DNA of 64,000 nt from Bacillus velezensis (GCF_001461825.1 NZ_LLZC01000021.1:62001-126000), one strand, 5' to 3'. Positions 49,478 to 61,055 are shown, counted from the first letter of the stretch. A program made the numbers and translations. Notes: generated from the sequence alone by a model not told the origin.

Positions 49478-49512
49478 AAAAAAACTGAACCTCTATTTGA
49501 GATCCAGTTTTT
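49478..49512 (-). terminator. yneN terminator overlapping its stop codon
   Basis: ACTGgATCT / AGAgGTtCAGT imperfect stem followed by T7 on the minus strand; it includes the last codons of yneN. Confidence 0.7.
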
Positions 49513-50002
49513 CTTTCATTTCTTTTTTTGTCATCGTGCCTACGCGAATGTGCTGAATGGTTCCTTTTTCGTCTAATATGTATGTTGTCGGATAAGAAAG
49601 CACGTTGAAATCTCCGTTAATTCCGCTTTTGTCAATCAGAATAGGAAATGTCAGCTGATAATGATCAGCAAATGATTTCACAGCCTGTATATTTTTTTCA
49701 GAGGACGTAAAATTAACGGCTGCTACCGCAATATCAGGATATTCTTTCTGCAGCTCCTGCATATCGGGCATTTCCATTCGGCACGGCTTGCACCACGTCG
49801 CCCAGAAATTGAGGAGCACTTTTTTTCCTTTATAATCAGAAAGGGAGATGCTTTTTCCTGACAATGTATCAAGTGTAAAGTCAGGGGCTTTCATCCCTTC
49901 TTCTGTCCCTTCTTTCGGACTTTTTTGTACAGAATAAATGTTCCAGCCCGCATACACTAACAACCCGATAAGTAATATTCCGCCCAGCCATTTCGCAAGC
50001 AT
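49493..50002 (-). CDS. yneN: Membrane-anchored thiol-disulphide oxidoreductase YneN
   Basis: Thioredoxin-like protein of 169 residues with one N-terminal membrane helix (LAKWLGGILLIGLLVYAGW) and an outward thioredoxin domain of the ResA/TlpA type: APDFTLDTLSGK, FWATWCKPCRMEMPDM (CxxC) and the cis-Pro loop SYPTTYILD. ATG 50002 with GGGAGG upstream. Probably reduces extracytoplasmic disulphides; CcdA in this window is a possible electron donor, by analogy with ResA. Confidence 0.88.
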   Translation of the reverse strand: MLAKWLGGILLIGLLVYAGWNIYSVQKSPKEGTEEGMKAPDFTLDTLSGKSISLSDYKGKKVLLNFWATWCKPCRMEMPDMQELQKEYPDIAVAAVNFTSSEKNIQAVKSFADHYQLTFPILIDKSGINGDFNVLSYPTTYILDEKGTIQHIRVGTMTKKEMKEKLDLK

Positions 50003-50063
50003 CTCAAGGCCTCCCGCATAAAAAGAGAGAAAGCAGACTGCTTTCTCTCCTTTGTTCATTCTG

Positions 50064-52790
50064 CTACTGTTTCATTTTATCGCGAAGCACCATTTGTAAA
50101 ATGCCGCCGTGGCGATAGTAATCAATTTCCACTTCACTGTCAAAACGGACAACAACTTCAAATGTTTTTACCGTACCGTCTTCACTGATTGCTCTGACAG
50201 TCAGCAAGTCGCGCGGACGTACAGATTCATCAACATCCACCTCGATGACTTCCTTACCGGTTAAGCCGAGTGTATCCGCGTTTTCACCCTGTTTGAACTG
50301 AAGCGGCAGCACACCCATGAAGACGAGGTTGCTTCTGTGAATTCTTTCAAAGCTTTCGGCAATGACTGTTCTGATGCCGAGCAGGTTTGTTCCTTTTGCA
50401 GCCCAGTCACGTGAAGAGCCCATTCCGTAATCTTTTCCGGCCAGGACGACAAGACCCGTTTTATCTTCTTTATACCGCATGCAGGCATCATAAATAGATG
50501 TCACTTTCCCGGTAGGCCAATGTGTTGTGTATCCGCCTTCTGTACCCGGTGCGATTTGGTTTTTAATGCGGATATTGGCGAATGTTCCTCTCATCATGAC
50601 TTCATGGTTTCCGCGGCGTGAGCCGTAAGAGTTAAAGTCACGAGGAGAAACGCCTTTTTCCTGCAGGTATTTGCCCGCCGGTGTGTCTTTTCCGATCGCT
50701 CCGGCCGGAGAAATGTGGTCAGTCGTCACGGAATCGCCGAATTTGCCGACAACGCGAAGTCCTCTTAAAGGCTCAACTTTTCCCGGCTCTACAGACATTT
50801 CCTCAAAGAACGGCGGGTTTTGAATGTAAGTGGAATCCTGATCCCACTTATACAGCGCTTCATCCGTCGTTTCGATTTCGTTCCAGCGCTGGTTGTCGTC
50901 AAATACCGTTTCATACTCTTTGCGGAATAATTCCGGCGTAACAGTCTGTTTGACGAGAGAATTGATTTCATCCATGGACGGCCAGATGTCATCGAAATAA
51001 ACATTTTGTCCGTCATTTCCGACACCGATCGGATCCGTTTTCAGGTTGATATTCACAGTGCCTGCTAATGCGTATGCGACAACAAGCGGAGGTGACGCAA
51101 GGTAGTTTCCTTTGACAAGCGGATGGATCCGGCCTTCAAAGTTTCTGTTACCCGACAAGACAGAAGTGATCAAGAGATCATTTTTAGCAACCGCTTCTTC
51201 AATCTCTGGAGAAAGCGGGCCGGAGTTCCCGATACATGTCGTACAGCCATACCCTACGAGGTTAAAGCCGAGCTCCTTCATGTAAGGAAGCAGGCCTGAG
51301 TTGACTAAGTATCCAGTAACAACCTTAGACCCCGGTGCAAGTGACGTTTTAACATAATTCGGCACTTTCAAGCCTAATTCTACCGCTTTTTTGGCTACCA
51401 ATCCGGCACCGATTAATACATAAGGGTTTGATGTATTCGTACAGCTTGTAATAGCAGCGATTGCAATCGCCCCTGTTTTCATAACCGCATCTTCGCCGCT
51501 GTTAAGTTTAAATGAAATTTCTTTGTTCTCTTCAGCAGCATCCGCTCCGAATCCTTGGTTGCCGGCCGGGCTGACAAGATGTTTTTTAAACGTTTCCTGC
51601 ATAACGGAAAGCGGGATTAAATCCTGCGGACGTTTCGGTCCTGAAAGGTTCGCTTCGATTTTTGACAGATCAATTTCCACAACGTCTGTAAAAATCGGCT
51701 CTTCCGCGTCAGGCGTATAGAATAAACCATTGTTGCGGCAGTATGCTTCCACAATATCGATCTGCTCTTCTTCACGGCCGGTCAGACGCAGGTAAGAAAG
51801 TGCTTCCTCGTCAACCGGGAAGAATCCGCAAGTCGCTCCGTATTCCGGCGCCATATTGGCAATAGTCGCACGATCCGCAAGCGGAAGCTCAGCAACACCA
51901 GGACCGAAGAATTCAACAAATTTATTGACTACGCCTTTTTCGCGCAGCACTTGAGTGACTTTCAGCGCCAAGTCAGTCGCCGTCGTTCCGTTAGGCAATT
52001 TTCCGACAAGTTTCGCGCCGATGACCTCAGGAACAGGGAAATATGAAGGCTGGCCGAGCATTCCCGCTTCCGCCTCAATACCGCCGACACCCCAGCCGAG
52101 GACGCCGATTCCGTTAATCATTGTTGTATGGGAATCTGTTCCCACCAATGTATCAGGATATGTCACAAGTTCTCCGTCTTCCTCTTTCGTATGAACGACA
52201 CTTGCCAAAAACTCAAGGTTTACCTGGTGAACGATACCTGTTGCAGGCGGAACAGCCTGATAATTGTTAAACGCTTTCTTTGCCCAGCTTAAAAATTTAT
52301 AACGTTCTGCATTTCTTTCGAATTCTAAGTCCATATTAATGGCTAACGCGTCTTCCGTACCGGCTTTGTCGACTTGTACGGAGTGGTCAATGACCAAGTC
52401 AACCGGAATTTCAGGATTGATTTTATCAGGGTCTCCGCCGACAGAGGCCATGGCTTTTCTTAAAGATGCCAGGTCAACTACGGCCGGAACGCCGGTAAAG
52501 TCCTGTAGAATAACCCGTGACGGTTTAAACGGCACATCGATATCTTTTAATTCAGCAGTACCCCATCTTGCTAAATTTTCAACATGTTCTTTTGTAATGA
52601 CACGTCCGTCTACCTGACGCAAAACAGATTCCAAAAGAACCTTAATAGAATAAGGAAGTTTTGAAACATTGCCGACCCCTGCGTCTTCCAATGCTTTTAA
52701 TGAATAGTAGTTGTATGTTTTCCCATTTGAAGAAAATGTTTTTCTTGCTTGGAAAACGTCTTGTGTTGCGACTTTTTGCTGATTTGTCAT
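50064..52790 (-). CDS. citB: Aconitate hydratase
   Basis: TCA-cycle aconitase and iron-responsive RNA-binding protein, 908 residues. The 4Fe-4S cysteines are in [10 protein letters not shown] and [12 protein letters not shown]. Other family segments: [33 protein letters not shown] and [18 protein letters not shown] 52790 is chosen ([10 protein letters not shown]), close to the B. subtilis length of 909. Promoter and CcpC dyad upstream. Confidence 0.97.
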   Translation of the reverse strand: MTNQQKVATQDVFQARKTFSSNGKTYNYYSLKALEDAGVGNVSKLPYSIKVLLESVLRQVDGRVITKEHVENLARWGTAELKDIDVPFKPSRVILQDFTGVPAVVDLASLRKAMASVGGDPDKINPEIPVDLVIDHSVQVDKAGTEDALAINMDLEFERNAERYKFLSWAKKAFNNYQAVPPATGIVHQVNLEFLASVVHTKEEDGELVTYPDTLVGTDSHTTMINGIGVLGWGVGGIEAEAGMLGQPSYFPVPEVIGAKLVGKLPNGTTATDLALKVTQVLREKGVVNKFVEFFGPGVAELPLADRATIANMAPEYGATCGFFPVDEEALSYLRLTGREEEQIDIVEAYCRNNGLFYTPDAEEPIFTDVVEIDLSKIEANLSGPKRPQDLIPLSVMQETFKKHLVSPAGNQGFGADAAEENKEISFKLNSGEDAVMKTGAIAIAAITSCTNTSNPYVLIGAGLVAKKAVELGLKVPNYVKTSLAPGSKVVTGYLVNSGLLPYMKELGFNLVGYGCTTCIGNSGPLSPEIEEAVAKNDLLITSVLSGNRNFEGRIHPLVKGNYLASPPLVVAYALAGTVNINLKTDPIGVGNDGQNVYFDDIWPSMDEINSLVKQTVTPELFRKEYETVFDDNQRWNEIETTDEALYKWDQDSTYIQNPPFFEEMSVEPGKVEPLRGLRVVGKFGDSVTTDHISPAGAIGKDTPAGKYLQEKGVSPRDFNSYGSRRGNHEVMMRGTFANIRIKNQIAPGTEGGYTTHWPTGKVTSIYDACMRYKEDKTGLVVLAGKDYGMGSSRDWAAKGTNLLGIRTVIAESFERIHRSNLVFMGVLPLQFKQGENADTLGLTGKEVIEVDVDESVRPRDLLTVRAISEDGTVKTFEVVVRFDSEVEIDYYRHGGILQMVLRDKMKQ

Positions 52791-52874
52791 TCTCCAAAAT
52801 CCCCCTTCAATGATCAAGATCGTTCTTTAGATGAATGTTCACATTCCATCACAATTTTCTCACAATTTCATCTT

Positions 52875-52904
52875 AGTATAAAATCATACATAAGTAAATA
52901 TCAA
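52875..52904 (-). promoter_or_regulatory. citB promoter
   Basis: On the minus strand -35 TTGATA (52899-52904), 18-bp spacer, -10 TATACT (52875-52880). Confidence 0.75.
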
Positions 52905-52921
52905 TGTTTTTATTAAATACA

Positions 52922-52936
52922 ATAAGATCGTCTTAT
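52922..52936. promoter_or_regulatory. CcpC dyad at citB
   Basis: ATAA-GATCGTC-TTAT exactly fits ATAA-N7-TTAT, centred about 60-65 bp upstream of the inferred citB start of transcription, where the B. subtilis CcpC dyad lies. A further ATAA half-site occurs between the -35 and -10. Citrate-responsive repression is expected. Confidence 0.8.
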
Positions 52937-53021
52937 CAGTATGATTTTCGGTAAATTTTGTCCGATTTTCCGCCTCATACAACGGGCTGTAAAGAGCCAT
53001 ATTAATGTTGAGGTGATGATC

Positions 53022-53168
53022 ATGGTAAAACGGAAAGCCAATCATGTAATTAACGGCATGAATGATGCGAAAAGCCAAGGCAAAGGCGCGGGTTATATAG
53101 AAAATGACCAGCTCGTCCTGACGGAAGAAGAACGGCAGAACAATAAAAAAAGAAAAACAAACCAATAG
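53022..53168 (+). CDS. sspO: Small acid-soluble spore protein O
   Basis: Protein of 48 residues: [20 protein letters not shown] onward, ending KKRKTNQ. GAGGTGAT lies before ATG 53022. Divergent from citB and followed by sspP after 29 nt. Formerly cotK; a forespore protein. Confidence 0.94.
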   Translation: MVKRKANHVINGMNDAKSQGKGAGYIENDQLVLTEEERQNNKKRKTNQ

Positions 53169-53197
53169 CCGGAACACCTTAAAAAGGAGGCTTTAAC

Positions 53198-53344
53198 ATG
53201 ACAAATAAAAATACGAGTAAAGATATGCATAAAAATGCTCCGAAGGGCCATAACCCCGGCCAGCCGGAACCGCTGAGCGGAAGCAAAAAAGTGAAAAACC
53301 GCAACCATACAAGACAAAAACATAATACAAGCCACGATATGTAA
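53198..53344 (+). CDS. sspP: Small acid-soluble spore protein P
   Basis: Protein of 48 residues: [20 protein letters not shown] onward, rich in Lys, Asn and His, ending TSHDM. AAGGAGG is eight nt before ATG 53198. Forms an operon with sspO; formerly cotL. Confidence 0.94.
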   Translation: MTNKNTSKDMHKNAPKGHNPGQPEPLSGSKKVKNRNHTRQKHNTSHDM

Positions 53345-53370
53345 AACAGACCCCGGTGTCTGTTTTTTTG
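53344..53370 (+). terminator. sspO-sspP terminator
   Basis: ACAGAC / GTCTGT stem and T7 directly after the sspP stop. Confidence 0.8.
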
Positions 53371-53438
53371 TGCCATTCACCCATTCAAAGCTTCTGCATA
53401 CGTTATAGCAAGGCTTTTTAATATGGAGGGATGCTTCC

Positions 53439-53810
53439 ATGAATCACTCAAAAAACGCTGAAGAATTTGATGATACGGAAGAATGGCTGCGGCAGTTTTA
53501 CGAGGACCCGTATGCTTGGTATGACGAGACGCTGCCGATCGATCTATATGAAACAAGCCGTCAATATATCATTGAAGCCGACCTGACGGCGCTGAAGCAG
53601 GTGCAAGCGATAACCGTCACTCTTTCGGGAAATGAGTTTATGCTCTCTGTTAAAACGCTTGAACGGACGTTAAACAAACAAATGATGCTTCCTTTTTATC
53701 TGAACGACAAACATATTTTCACTGATTTCACCAACCATATTCTGACCGTCTCCATGAACAAGGAGCCAAATGAGACTCCTGCCTCTTTTTCCTTTCAATT
53801 TCCTCTATAA
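53439..53810 (+). CDS. cotM: Outer spore coat protein CotM
   Basis: Coat protein of 123 residues distantly related to alpha-crystallin/Hsp20 proteins (YIIEADLTALKQVQAITVTL and ILTVSMNKEPNE). GGAGGG precedes ATG 53439. Position after sspP matches B. subtilis. Made late in the mother cell in B. subtilis. Confidence 0.92.
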   Translation: MNHSKNAEEFDDTEEWLRQFYEDPYAWYDETLPIDLYETSRQYIIEADLTALKQVQAITVTLSGNEFMLSVKTLERTLNKQMMLPFYLNDKHIFTDFTNHILTVSMNKEPNETPASFSFQFPL

Positions 53811-53813
53811 CAT

Positions 53814-53853
53814 AAAAAAGCCGCTTTCATCCCTCAATGGAAGCGGCTTTTTT
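53814..53853 (+). terminator. cotM terminator
   Basis: AAAAAAGCCGCTT stem, loop, AAGCGGCTTTTTT; strong and symmetric. Confidence 0.9.
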
Positions 53854-54056
53854 GTCCGGTCATATCAGTCATATACCCTCAAAGTGAATCTCCCATGGCC
53901 AAATAGCAGAATCACTATACGATAGAATATGTTCTAGCAACCGGAATGACTGGACATCTATCATTTTTTCTATTCTTTTTTTCTATTCTTTTTTTCATGT
54001 GTTCTTCTATTCTGTCTTCGTTTACAATATGGTTAAAGTAAGGAGGAGATAGAACA

Positions 54057-54485
54057 ATGCTGGAAGGCTGGTTTATGTGGTTTATTTTATTTTGGGTCAT
54101 CGTGATGATCGGATTGCTGTCTATCGGCGGGTTTTTTATGTTTCGAAAATTTTTAAAACGCTTACCGAAAGAAGACGGCCGGTCAGAACTGGATTGGCAG
54201 GACTATTATATTGAAAAAAGCAAGCACTTATGGAATGAGGGTGACAAGGCGTTTTTGGATGAACTGGTCGCCCCCGTGCCGGAGCTCTTTCGGGATGTAG
54301 CCAAAGCGAAAATCGCCGGAAAAATCGGTGAACTTTCCTTAGCGGAGGAAGCTGAACAAATAAACCGTGATTTAATCATCAGGGGTTACATACTGGCCAC
54401 TCCTAAGCGTGATCATCAATTTTTAAAAAAGCATCTCCGTGAAAAACAGATTGATCTTACTCCTTATCAAGCCCTGCTCAAATAA
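54057..54485 (+). CDS. yneK: YneK, small membrane-anchored protein
   Basis: Protein of 142 residues with one N-terminal membrane helix (MWFILFWVIVMIGLLSIGGF) and a cytoplasmic helical domain (WQDYYIEKSKHLWNEGDKAF; DVAKAKIAGKIGELS). AAGGAGGAG precedes ATG 54057. DUF2621-type; function unknown. Convergent with ccdC as in B. subtilis. Confidence 0.88.
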   Translation: MLEGWFMWFILFWVIVMIGLLSIGGFFMFRKFLKRLPKEDGRSELDWQDYYIEKSKHLWNEGDKAFLDELVAPVPELFRDVAKAKIAGKIGELSLAEEAEQINRDLIIRGYILATPKRDHQFLKKHLREKQIDLTPYQALLK

Positions 54486-54514
54486 AAAACCTTTCCGGCG
54501 GACGGAAAGGTTTT
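54484..54514. terminator. Bidirectional terminator between yneK and ccdC
   Basis: AAAACCTTTCCG, 5-nt loop, CGGAAAGGTTTT. It overlaps the ccdC stop codon. Confidence 0.85.
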
Positions 54515-55004
54515 AATTCATCTGAATATCAGCGGTCTTCAGTTCATTCGAAAGTTTGCGGTAAGACAAAAACATCGCGATGCGCCACGGGACAATCATT
54601 CCGAAAGCAAGAATCCAAAACATCCCGCTTAAAGCTCCGTAATCAATCGTCGTGCTCAAAATGGATTTCATAGCGATTCTGATAACCAGCAAACCAATCA
54701 GGATAAACACAAACGCTTTTGACCGTTTTAAATAGATTTCATTATTTTTAATCTCAAATTTAGATGTTTTAATCAGAAAAATAGAGAAGATTACGCCCAG
54801 CGTAATGGCCTCCAAAAATTCTTCGCCCGTCACTCTGAAAATCGGAAAAAGGAACATAAGCGCTCCCGTACTCATGAAAATCGGCGGGAGAATTATTTTT
54901 TTAGGTGAAGCGGGCTTGTCGGAGGATTTAATCCTGACGATCATCACGGAAATTGCCATGGCCGCTGCAATAACGGATGAAATTATAATCATCATCTTTA
55001 TCAT
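54513..55004 (-). CDS. ccdC: CcdC membrane protein
   Basis: Protein of 163 residues with about five helices (LPPIFMSTGALMFLFPIF; FVFILIGLLVIRIAM; FWILAFGMIVPWRIAMFLS). Third member of the ccdA-ccdB-ccdC group; in B. subtilis ccdC (yneJ) is dispensable for cytochrome c maturation and its role is unknown. Confidence 0.9.
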   Translation of the reverse strand: MIKMMIIISSVIAAAMAISVMIVRIKSSDKPASPKKIILPPIFMSTGALMFLFPIFRVTGEEFLEAITLGVIFSIFLIKTSKFEIKNNEIYLKRSKAFVFILIGLLVIRIAMKSILSTTIDYGALSGMFWILAFGMIVPWRIAMFLSYRKLSNELKTADIQMN

Positions 55005-55083
55005 TCCTTTGCTTGCACGGAGTTTGATACTATATACTATACTCCAAAAACATAAAAAAAACCAATTTGAAAAGAGAACACGT

Positions 55084-55446
55084 TTACGTTCCCGTTACCC
55101 GGCCTACGGCCTCCAGCACTTTAGATGCTTCAAACGGTTTAACGATAAAGTCTTTAGCGCCTAATTCAATCGCTTCCAGAACGATCCGCTGCTGCCGCAT
55201 GGCGGTGCACATGATGATCCGGGCTTTCGGGTCAAAAGCTAAAATATCCTGCAGCGCCTGTATACCGTTTTTGACCGGCATGGTAATATCCATTGTCACC
55301 AGGTCGGGACGGATTTTTTGATATACTGCCAGGGCTTCCTCCCCGTCAGCCGCTTCCCCGGCCACTGTGTAATTCGCCGATTCCAGAATCTCTCTGATTT
55401 TCACCCTCATGAACTTGGCGTCATCTACAACTAAAACTCGTGTCAT
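55084..55446 (-). CDS. ccdB: CheY-like single-domain response regulator CcdB
   Basis: Stand-alone receiver domain of 120 residues (VLVVDDAKFMRVKIRE; LVTMDITMPVKNG with the phospho-Asp; CTAMRQQ; FIVKPFEAS). ATG 55446 with GGAGGGG just before. It lies between ccdA and ccdC (yneI in B. subtilis). No output domain, so it probably acts by protein contact; target unknown. Confidence 0.92.
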   Translation of the reverse strand: MTRVLVVDDAKFMRVKIREILESANYTVAGEAADGEEALAVYQKIRPDLVTMDITMPVKNGIQALQDILAFDPKARIIMCTAMRQQRIVLEAIELGAKDFIVKPFEASKVLEAVGRVTGT

Positions 55447-55530
55447 ATTCCCCTCCACATATTTAACATTAACTAGTCTTATTGTACCAAAAACGAAAGG
55501 GTATATAATAGTTCAAAAGTTATTAACCCG

Positions 55531-56235
55531 TTACAGACCCGTAAATCCTCCGAAAAGATTTGACAGAACGATCAGAATGTAGCTCATCCAGTTAAAAAAC
55601 AGCATAACTCCGATCAGAATCATAAGAATGCCGCCGATTTTCATGATAAGCAGCTGATGCTTGCGAATCCAATTCATTCTGGTAATAAAAAATGAAAGAA
55701 CAAGAAAAGGAATCGCAAAACCGAGAACATATAAAAACATATACGGCACTGCTGAAGAAGGATTTGTATTTGCCAGCGAAAACACGGCTCCTAAAATAGG
55801 CCCGCTGCACGGCGACCAGCCGGCTGCAAACGCAAGACCGATCAGAACCGAACCGATAAACCCCTCCGGACGGCGCTTAAAGTGAATGCGCCGCTCTTTC
55901 ATCATGAATTTCGGCTGAAACACACCGGCAGTAATCAGCCCGAAAAGGATCAGCATGATAGCGCCAAACTGGCGGATCGCTTCATGATATTGGGTGAAAA
56001 AACTGCCGATAAATGAAGTTCCATATCCCAATGCGATAAAAATCACGGAGAAACCAAGCAAAAAACAAAGTGTATGCACGAGGCCGCGCTTTTGCAGCAT
56101 CACCTTTTCTGTTTTCACCTCGTCCATACTGACACCAGTTATGTAAGATAAAAAGGCGGGGTACAACGGCAGACAGCATGGAGAAATGAAAGACAGAAAT
56201 CCGGCCCCAAACGTCAGAAAGTAATTAAAACTCAC
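55531..56235 (-). CDS. ccdA: Thiol-disulphide transporter CcdA
   Basis: Integral membrane protein of 234 residues with six helices, which passes reducing power outward for cytochrome c maturation and spore cortex formation. The two redox cysteines are in [16 protein letters not shown] (helix 1) and [13 protein letters not shown] (helix 4). GTG start 56235, with AAGGGAG upstream. First gene of the ccd group. Confidence 0.95.
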   Translation of the reverse strand: MSFNYFLTFGAGFLSFISPCCLPLYPAFLSYITGVSMDEVKTEKVMLQKRGLVHTLCFLLGFSVIFIALGYGTSFIGSFFTQYHEAIRQFGAIMLILFGLITAGVFQPKFMMKERRIHFKRRPEGFIGSVLIGLAFAAGWSPCSGPILGAVFSLANTNPSSAVPYMFLYVLGFAIPFLVLSFFITRMNWIRKHQLLIMKIGGILMILIGVMLFFNWMSYILIVLSNLFGGFTGL

Positions 56236-56439
56236 GATGACACACTCCCTTCGAGTTATGACAAAATCATTTCATTTTTTTAACACTTTCCCGAGAAGGA
56301 TTACTTTTTATAGAAAAAGCTTATATAATTTAATTTGACATCGAGATATTATACTCCTTCTTATTTGAAAAACAGTATAAATGTGGATATAATAATAGCG
56401 ACTCAGGTGAAAGATTTATGTATGAAAGGATATATCCCT

Positions 56440-56613
56440 GTGATTAGAGAGCATCTATTAAATGAAATTGAAAAAAAACGGGCAGAGCTGCTTAAAATCG
56501 TCATGACAAACGGAATGACATCAAACATTACGATAGAACTCAGCCAGGAGCTTGACCACCTTCTCATACAATATCAAAAAGAACTGCACACCGGCAGTTG
56601 GGGTGAAACATGA
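56440..56613 (+). CDS. ynzD: Spo0E-family phosphatase YnzD
   Basis: Protein of 57 residues with a Spo0E-like helical pair: LNEIEKKRAELLKIVMTNGM and TIELSQELDHLLIQYQK, including the SQELD signature. These dephosphorylate Spo0A-P and delay sporulation. The start is GTG 56440 with AAAGGA about nine nt upstream; the longer in-frame versions are not supported. Confidence 0.9.
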   Translation: MIREHLLNEIEKKRAELLKIVMTNGMTSNITIELSQELDHLLIQYQKELHTGSWGET

Positions 56614-56622
56614 CGCCAAAAT

Positions 56623-56652
56623 AAAAAACCCTCTCCGGGTTTTTTATTTTTA
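56623..56652 (+). terminator. ynzD terminator
   Basis: AAAAAACCC, 5-nt loop, GGGTTTTTT followed by a T-rich tail. Confidence 0.8.
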
Positions 56653-56686
56653 TAACCATGTATCTCTATATCATAATCTGTACGTA

Positions 56687-56905
56687 TTATTTCGCTTGAT
56701 TATTCATGGCTTTCATCATTTGATTAATTTTCTTTTGAGAAGGTTTCATTCCCATTTGCATCATCATCATGCGTAACATTTGTTCATTAATAGGCGGATT
56801 CTTTTTCAAATAGCTCATCATATATTTACGAGCAATAAAAAACCCGAGTGCAACACCTATGAGCAATGCGACAACGCCCACTAGGATGCCAACCCATAAA
56901 GTCAT
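56687..56905 (-). CDS. yneF: UPF0154 membrane protein YneF
   Basis: Protein of 72 residues with one N-terminal membrane helix ([20 protein letters not shown]), then [20 protein letters not shown] and a Met-rich [13 protein letters not shown]. This is the conserved UPF0154 family; function not established. GGAGGAAAT precedes ATG 56905. Confidence 0.92.
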   Translation of the reverse strand: MTLWVGILVGVVALLIGVALGFFIARKYMMSYLKKNPPINEQMLRMMMMQMGMKPSQKKINQMMKAMNNQAK

Positions 56906-56990
56906 TTTATTTCCTCCTTCATGTTGTCTAGTTTAAAGTGTACTAAACCAAAGGCTATTATACAACATTTACATCTCTTTTTCCTCGTTT

Positions 56991-57437
56991 TTAGACAAAA
57001 TTTCTTTCTCTGACCGGATTTAACCACCCGTAGCGCCGTGTCTTGAAATCCATTGCAAGAAAACAGGGGCTGATTTTACGCAGAATCTCAAAGAAAATCG
57101 TTTCCGCCTCATAATCTCCCGAAGCTGCAATCTCAATTAAACTGTCTTTCATCATGAAGGTGGCGCAACCCTTTTCTCCGGGCAGTGTAAGCCGGTAAAT
57201 GGAATCCAAACGGCTGTAACTCATTCGGTTTAAATGCAGCTGGAGACGCTGATGCATATGTATCACCGGAATCGGTTCCGTTATATATTGAACTTGCTTT
57301 TCTGTCATTTGATATTCCTGGGGTGTCAGATCTGTCCAATGATAGTCTCGAAACAACTCAAACATAGCCGTTTCCCGCCCGAAGTAGTGGTTCGCAAACT
57401 CATCCTTTATCAGGTGCGTATAGTAATGACGTTCCAT
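56991..57437 (-). CDS. sirA: Sporulation inhibitor of replication SirA
   Basis: Protein of 148 residues (YneE) that binds DnaA domain I and blocks new rounds of replication in sporulating cells. It opens MERHYYTHLIKDEFANHYFG and ends in KTRRYGWLNPVRERNFV. Identified by sequence and the conserved place between yneF and tkt. Confidence 0.92.
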   Translation of the reverse strand: MERHYYTHLIKDEFANHYFGRETAMFELFRDYHWTDLTPQEYQMTEKQVQYITEPIPVIHMHQRLQLHLNRMSYSRLDSIYRLTLPGEKGCATFMMKDSLIEIAASGDYEAETIFFEILRKISPCFLAMDFKTRRYGWLNPVRERNFV

Positions 57438-57551
57438 TTCCTCATCCCCTTTTACAGCGCTTCGTTATTGCTTTCTATTATACAAAAGGAGAAAAGAAAG
57501 AATTGTCTATTACTGTTGCGCCGCCCCTTCTATTTTTGTCGCATAAACAGG

Positions 57552-57582
57552 AAAAAGAGGATGATTTGACTCATCCTCTTTT
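57552..57582 (-). terminator. tkt terminator
   Basis: AAGAGGATGA / TCATCCTCTT perfect stem with a 6-nt loop and T-rich tail on the minus strand. Confidence 0.9.
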
Positions 57583-57588
57583 GTCTCG

Positions 57589-59592
57589 TTATTTGTTTAA
57601 AAGTTTTTTCACGCGGTCAACCACGTTTTCTGCAGTAAACCCGTATTCTTTCATAATTGTTTCTCCCGGAGCTGAAGCACCGAAACGGTCAATTGCGAGA
57701 ACGTCTCCTTCAAGACCGGTAAATTTGCCCCATCCGAAGCTTGAACCCATTTCGATCGCAAGACGTTTCGTCACATTCGGAGGAAGCACGCTGTTTTTGT
57801 ACTCGGCCGATTGTTTTTCAAAGCGGTCCCAGCTCGGCATGCTGACTACAGATACGTGAATGTTTTCTTCAGCCAGTTTCGCTTGAGCTTCGATCGCAAG
57901 TCCGACTTCAGAACCTGTCGCTAAAAGAAGAGCGGCCGGTGATTCTGTTTGGGCTTTGGAAACGATATAAGCCCCTTTATCCACGCCCGCATACGCTTCT
58001 TCAGCCTGCTGATCAATCGTCGGCAGGTTTTGGCGTGTCAATACAAGAGCTGTCGGATGATCTTGGCTTTGAACGGCAACCTTCCATGCAGCTGCGGTTT
58101 CATTTCCGTCAGCAGGTCTGATCACAGAAAGGTTAGGAAGTGCGCGTAAAGAAGCAAGCTGCTCAATCGGTTCGTGAGTCGGCCCGTCCTCTCCTACGGC
58201 AATACTGTCATGTGTGAATACATAAGTGACGGGAAGACCCATCAATGACGCCAGACGAATGGCAGGTCTTAAATAATCAGAGAACACAAAGAATGTGCCG
58301 CCGAATACGCGGAGGCCGCCGTGAAGCGCCATTCCGTTTAATGCAGCGCCCATCGCAAATTCACGGACACCGAACCAGAAGTTTTTCCCGGCGTAGTCTT
58401 TTGCCGTGAAGTCTCCTCCATTTTTGATTGTCGTTTTATTTGAACCCGCAAGGTCAGCAGATCCCCCGACAAAGAAAGGAATTTTCTTGGCGATCCCGTT
58501 CAGCACCTCACCTGAAGATGCACGGGAAGCAAGGCTGCTGCCTTTTTCATAAACGGGAACTTCCTGATCCCAGTCTTTAGGAAGCTCGCCTTTCATGCCG
58601 AGTGACAGCTGTTCAGCAAGCTCAGGATATTTTTCTTTATAAGCCGCGAACAGTTCATTCCATTCCTGTTCTTTTTTCGAGCCGGCTTCTTTTACAGCTT
58701 GATTGAAATGCCCGTATACTTCTTCCGGAACATAAAAATCTTCTTCAAACGTCCAAGCATACGCTTCTTTTGTCAGCTTGCTCTCTTCTTGTCCTAACGG
58801 AGCGCCGTGAACGCCGGATGTGCCCGCGCGGTTTGGAGAACCGAAACCGATTGTCGTTTTCACTTCGATCAATGTCGGTTTTTTATCATTCTGGCGCGCT
58901 TTTTCAATTGCAGCCGTCAATTCAGCGATGTTGTTTCCGTCCTCAACATAAAGAACTTCCCAGTTCATTGCTTCAAAACGCTGCTTTACATTTTCAGAGA
59001 AAGAACGGTCTAAATCGCCGTCTAAGGAAATGTCATTAGAATCGTATAATACGATCAGACGGCCTAATTCAAGATGGCCTGCAAGAGAAGCTGCTTCGGA
59101 AGAAATGCCTTCCATTAAATCGCCGTCTCCGCAAATACTGTATGTATAATGATCAACTACGTTGAATGAATCACGGTTATATGTCTCAGCCAGATGGCGT
59201 TCTGCAATTGCCATTCCCACTGCCATTGCAATACCCTGTCCAAGCGGTCCGGTCGTAGCGTCTACTCCGGCTGTGTGCCCGAACTCCGGATGTCCCGGTG
59301 TTTTGCTTCCCCATTGACGGAACTGTTTCAAGTCTTCAATGCTGAGGTCATATCCGCTTAAATGCAGCATGCTGTATAAAAGCATTGAACCGTGGCCTGC
59401 TGATAAAACAAAGCGGTCGCGGTTAAACCAGCCCGGATTCTGCGGATTTACATTCATAAATTTCGTCCACAATGTATATGCCATCGGAGCGGCTCCCATC
59501 GGCATGCCCGGATGTCCGGAATTCGCTTTTTCAATTGCGTCTATAGATAGTGTACGAATGGTGGCAACTGATTTCTTTTCAATTGTATCCAT
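57589..59592 (-). CDS. tkt: Transketolase
   Basis: Thiamine-diphosphate enzyme of the pentose phosphate pathway, 667 residues. [36 protein letters not shown], the cofactor motif [19 protein letters not shown] (quoted in part), and the pyrimidine-domain [20 protein letters not shown] are visible. Full length with the usual three domains. Confidence 0.97.
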   Translation of the reverse strand: MDTIEKKSVATIRTLSIDAIEKANSGHPGMPMGAAPMAYTLWTKFMNVNPQNPGWFNRDRFVLSAGHGSMLLYSMLHLSGYDLSIEDLKQFRQWGSKTPGHPEFGHTAGVDATTGPLGQGIAMAVGMAIAERHLAETYNRDSFNVVDHYTYSICGDGDLMEGISSEAASLAGHLELGRLIVLYDSNDISLDGDLDRSFSENVKQRFEAMNWEVLYVEDGNNIAELTAAIEKARQNDKKPTLIEVKTTIGFGSPNRAGTSGVHGAPLGQEESKLTKEAYAWTFEEDFYVPEEVYGHFNQAVKEAGSKKEQEWNELFAAYKEKYPELAEQLSLGMKGELPKDWDQEVPVYEKGSSLASRASSGEVLNGIAKKIPFFVGGSADLAGSNKTTIKNGGDFTAKDYAGKNFWFGVREFAMGAALNGMALHGGLRVFGGTFFVFSDYLRPAIRLASLMGLPVTYVFTHDSIAVGEDGPTHEPIEQLASLRALPNLSVIRPADGNETAAAWKVAVQSQDHPTALVLTRQNLPTIDQQAEEAYAGVDKGAYIVSKAQTESPAALLLATGSEVGLAIEAQAKLAEENIHVSVVSMPSWDRFEKQSAEYKNSVLPPNVTKRLAIEMGSSFGWGKFTGLEGDVLAIDRFGASAPGETIMKEYGFTAENVVDRVKKLLNK

Positions 59593-59724
59593 TATAATCC
59601 CCTTCCTTATTGTTGTACCTTTTCATCATAAAGCGATGCTGACTTTTTCTCAACTCTTTCAGCTTAAATTTGAGATAAACTTGTTGAAAATTGTCGTAAA
59701 GCACATCCTGATATTAGTATATAC

Positions 59725-59754
59725 GAAAAAAGAATACGTATTGCCGTATTCTTT
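59725..59754 (-). terminator. yneA-yneB-ynzC terminator
   Basis: AAAGAATACG / CGTATTCTTT perfect stem with a 6-nt loop and a T-run on the minus strand. Confidence 0.85.
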
Positions 59755-59758
59755 CTGT

Positions 59759-59992
59759 TTAATGAAGATTATTTTTCTGTTGTTCTCTTTTTAATTTTTC
59801 AGGGGTGACATCGTTGCCTTCCGGATCAATCACTTTTACGCTCTTTAACGTATTTTTCATTGAGGAGCGGAATCCTTTCAAATATTCCTGGCGAAGCTTT
59901 TGCTGTTCAGCTTTTTCCTCATCCGTTATTGTGTTTGATTTAGCTTTTTGAGCCAATTCGTTAATTCTTGCGATTTTTTCTTTAGAAATCAT
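59759..59992 (-). CDS. ynzC: DUF896 protein YnzC
   Basis: Protein of 77 residues: [20 protein letters not shown] and [20 protein letters not shown] are family-typical, forming a helical hairpin. In B. subtilis ynzC is in the SOS-induced yneA operon; molecular role unknown. Confidence 0.93.
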   Translation of the reverse strand: MISKEKIARINELAQKAKSNTITDEEKAEQQKLRQEYLKGFRSSMKNTLKSVKVIDPEGNDVTPEKLKREQQKNNLH

Positions 59993-60060
59993 AATAAGCT
60001 CCTTTGGTGCGTGTTGATTATATACTACTAAAACGCAGTCTTTTTTACAACTGATGCGCG

Positions 60061-60726
<666 letters not shown>

Positions 60727-61038
60727 CTAATTGACAATGGCCAGCTGATATACGGCCGGATGCTTCTTCTTAACCGGAAGAATAAGTTCGTCTCCGGGCT
60801 TTATATCAGCAGTTTGGAGATGGTTATTCTCCGTCACCCACTCAATGAAATCTTCTTTATTAATGTGTTTCTTTTCTGCTACATGATCCGCAAGTGACCA
60901 GAGTGTATCGCCGTCCTGAACCTTTATTTTAACATATTGGCTGAGGGACTGATCATTTCCCGCACATGAGACAAGTAAAATAGCGGCACTTAAAATCGCA
61001 GTAAACAGTCCGACAAATATGATAGATTCTTTCGCCAT
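60727..61038 (-). CDS. yneA: SOS cell-division inhibitor YneA
   Basis: Protein of 103 residues with an N-terminal membrane helix (IIFVGLFTAILSAAILLVSC) and an extracellular LysM domain (VKIKVQDGDTLWSLADHV; ADIKPGDELILPV). It delays division after DNA damage. ATG 61038 (MAKESI) is chosen. Divergent from lexA, with three SOS boxes between them. Confidence 0.94.
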   Translation of the reverse strand: MAKESIIFVGLFTAILSAAILLVSCAGNDQSLSQYVKIKVQDGDTLWSLADHVAEKKHINKEDFIEWVTENNHLQTADIKPGDELILPVKKKHPAVYQLAIVN

Positions 61039-61055
61039 GTAAACAACCTCCAATA